Below are positions 63,651 to 64,000 of a DNA stretch of 64,000 nt, piece by piece. This DNA comes from CAVWCQ01 sp963753545 (GTDB lineage: Bacteria; Chloroflexota; Anaerolineae; Aggregatilineales; Aggregatilineaceae). Where the stretch lies: the NCBI GenBank assembly GCA_963753545.1, contig CAVWCQ010000004.1, forward strand, positions 62,001-126,000, in the 5' to 3' direction. The position numbers and the translations under genes were made by a program. Within the stretch, counting starts at the first letter, position 1. Each line of letters begins with the position of its first letter. Under the pieces are notes generated by a model. It was not told the origin of the DNA and ran no database searches. It was given only the letters and a program-made list of their open reading frames with translations.

Positions 63651-63842
63651 GATTGTCCTTTGCGGCAACAACGAGAGTCGCCTATTCTACCGTAACGCGG
63701 CACTGGGCGGCGAACCGATATCGTTCCTACAATCTCCACAGATGGCCCTGTTTCACGCCTTGGGGAGAACGCCCTGTGGATACGCTGTTCGGCATTCTGA
63801 TGGGCGGCATGGAACGTTGGAACTTTTAAGGGAGCACACACC

Positions 63843-64000
63843 ATGCTTAATGATCGCATTCTCACTTTTCCGCCCGATGTGCAACGCAATCTGGTCACGT
63901 ACATCCGCCAGTGGTTCGCCCAGGAAGACGCCGTGCTGACGATGGTTCGCCAGAACACCCACGATCAGGGCATGCCGGAGATTAACATCCGCCCCGAAGA
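63843..64000 (+). CDS. Probable O-methyltransferase (5' part)
   Basis: ATG 63843 follows GGGAG. The 52 residues before the window edge (LTFPPDVQRNLVTYIRQWFAQEDAVLTMVRQ...MPEINIRPE) match the N-terminal cap of family 3 O-methyltransferases (caffeoyl-CoA/catechol type), in which a P-E pair precedes the SAM-binding core. That core lies beyond the window, so the assignment is tentative. It is divergent from the phosphatase gene. Confidence 0.6.
   Translation, partial: MLNDRILTFPPDVQRNLVTYIRQWFAQEDAVLTMVRQNTHDQGMPEINIRPE

Overview
The window looks like chromosomal sequence from an uncultured or poorly sampled member of the Chloroflexota (Anaerolineae-like). That placement is an inference. It rests on the moderately high G+C content, the many secreted proteins with Thr/Pro-rich linkers, the SH3b, PPC, WD40 and tectonin modules joined to enzymes, and the dense short intergenic palindromes. 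There is no rRNA, tRNA, CRISPR array or recognisable complete mobile element. About 54 protein genes are supported on both strands.

Layout. 1-5.7 kb: two tandem secreted thioredoxin/PPC proteins, a lipase-like hydrolase and molybdate uptake (modA, modB). 5.8-7.1 kb: a small accessory island with an excisionase-like HTH protein, two tiny unknown proteins and much structured non-coding DNA. 7.2-23 kb: mostly single genes, including receivers, a UbiA prenyltransferase, a tectonin-LysM protein, rtcB, a LysE exporter, XdhC, rplI, a RodZ-like protein, DUF433, selD with GNAT, an ArsR regulator, methyltransferase and hydrolase. 23.2-27.3 kb: an Fe(III)-type ABC importer with an attenuator after its binding-protein gene. 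27.4-36 kb: a WD40 protein and a minus-strand run that starts with a T-box leader and pheS, continues through an FAD subunit, map, a MazG-like gene and a dihaem cytochrome c, and ends with pheT. 36-44.9 kb: a candidate structured RNA, an EVE-marR operon with a palindromic operator, membrane glycosyltransferases, RNase Z and rtcA. 44.9-53.7 kb: four related membrane-bound or secreted clan GH-A-like proteins, one of which has lost both catalytic carboxylates. 54-64 kb: an ECF sigma factor with a PPC-rich membrane partner, a triplicated-domain secreted protein with a DUF4185 propeller, rimO, a TlpA-like thioredoxin, a zinc-ribbon protein, a tyrosine phosphatase and the start of a probable O-methyltransferase.

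Connections. modAB, XdhC and a lone CoxM-like FAD subunit point to a molybdenum hydroxylase encoded elsewhere. selD is read through an in-frame UGA followed by a SECIS-like hairpin, so the organism very probably makes selenocysteine. rtcA and rtcB together indicate RNA end repair.

Caution: about 16 single-base frame breaks occur in 10 genes, several of them at homopolymers. This fits residual long-read assembly errors better than mass pseudogenisation. I annotate these genes as single genes and mark the breaks.
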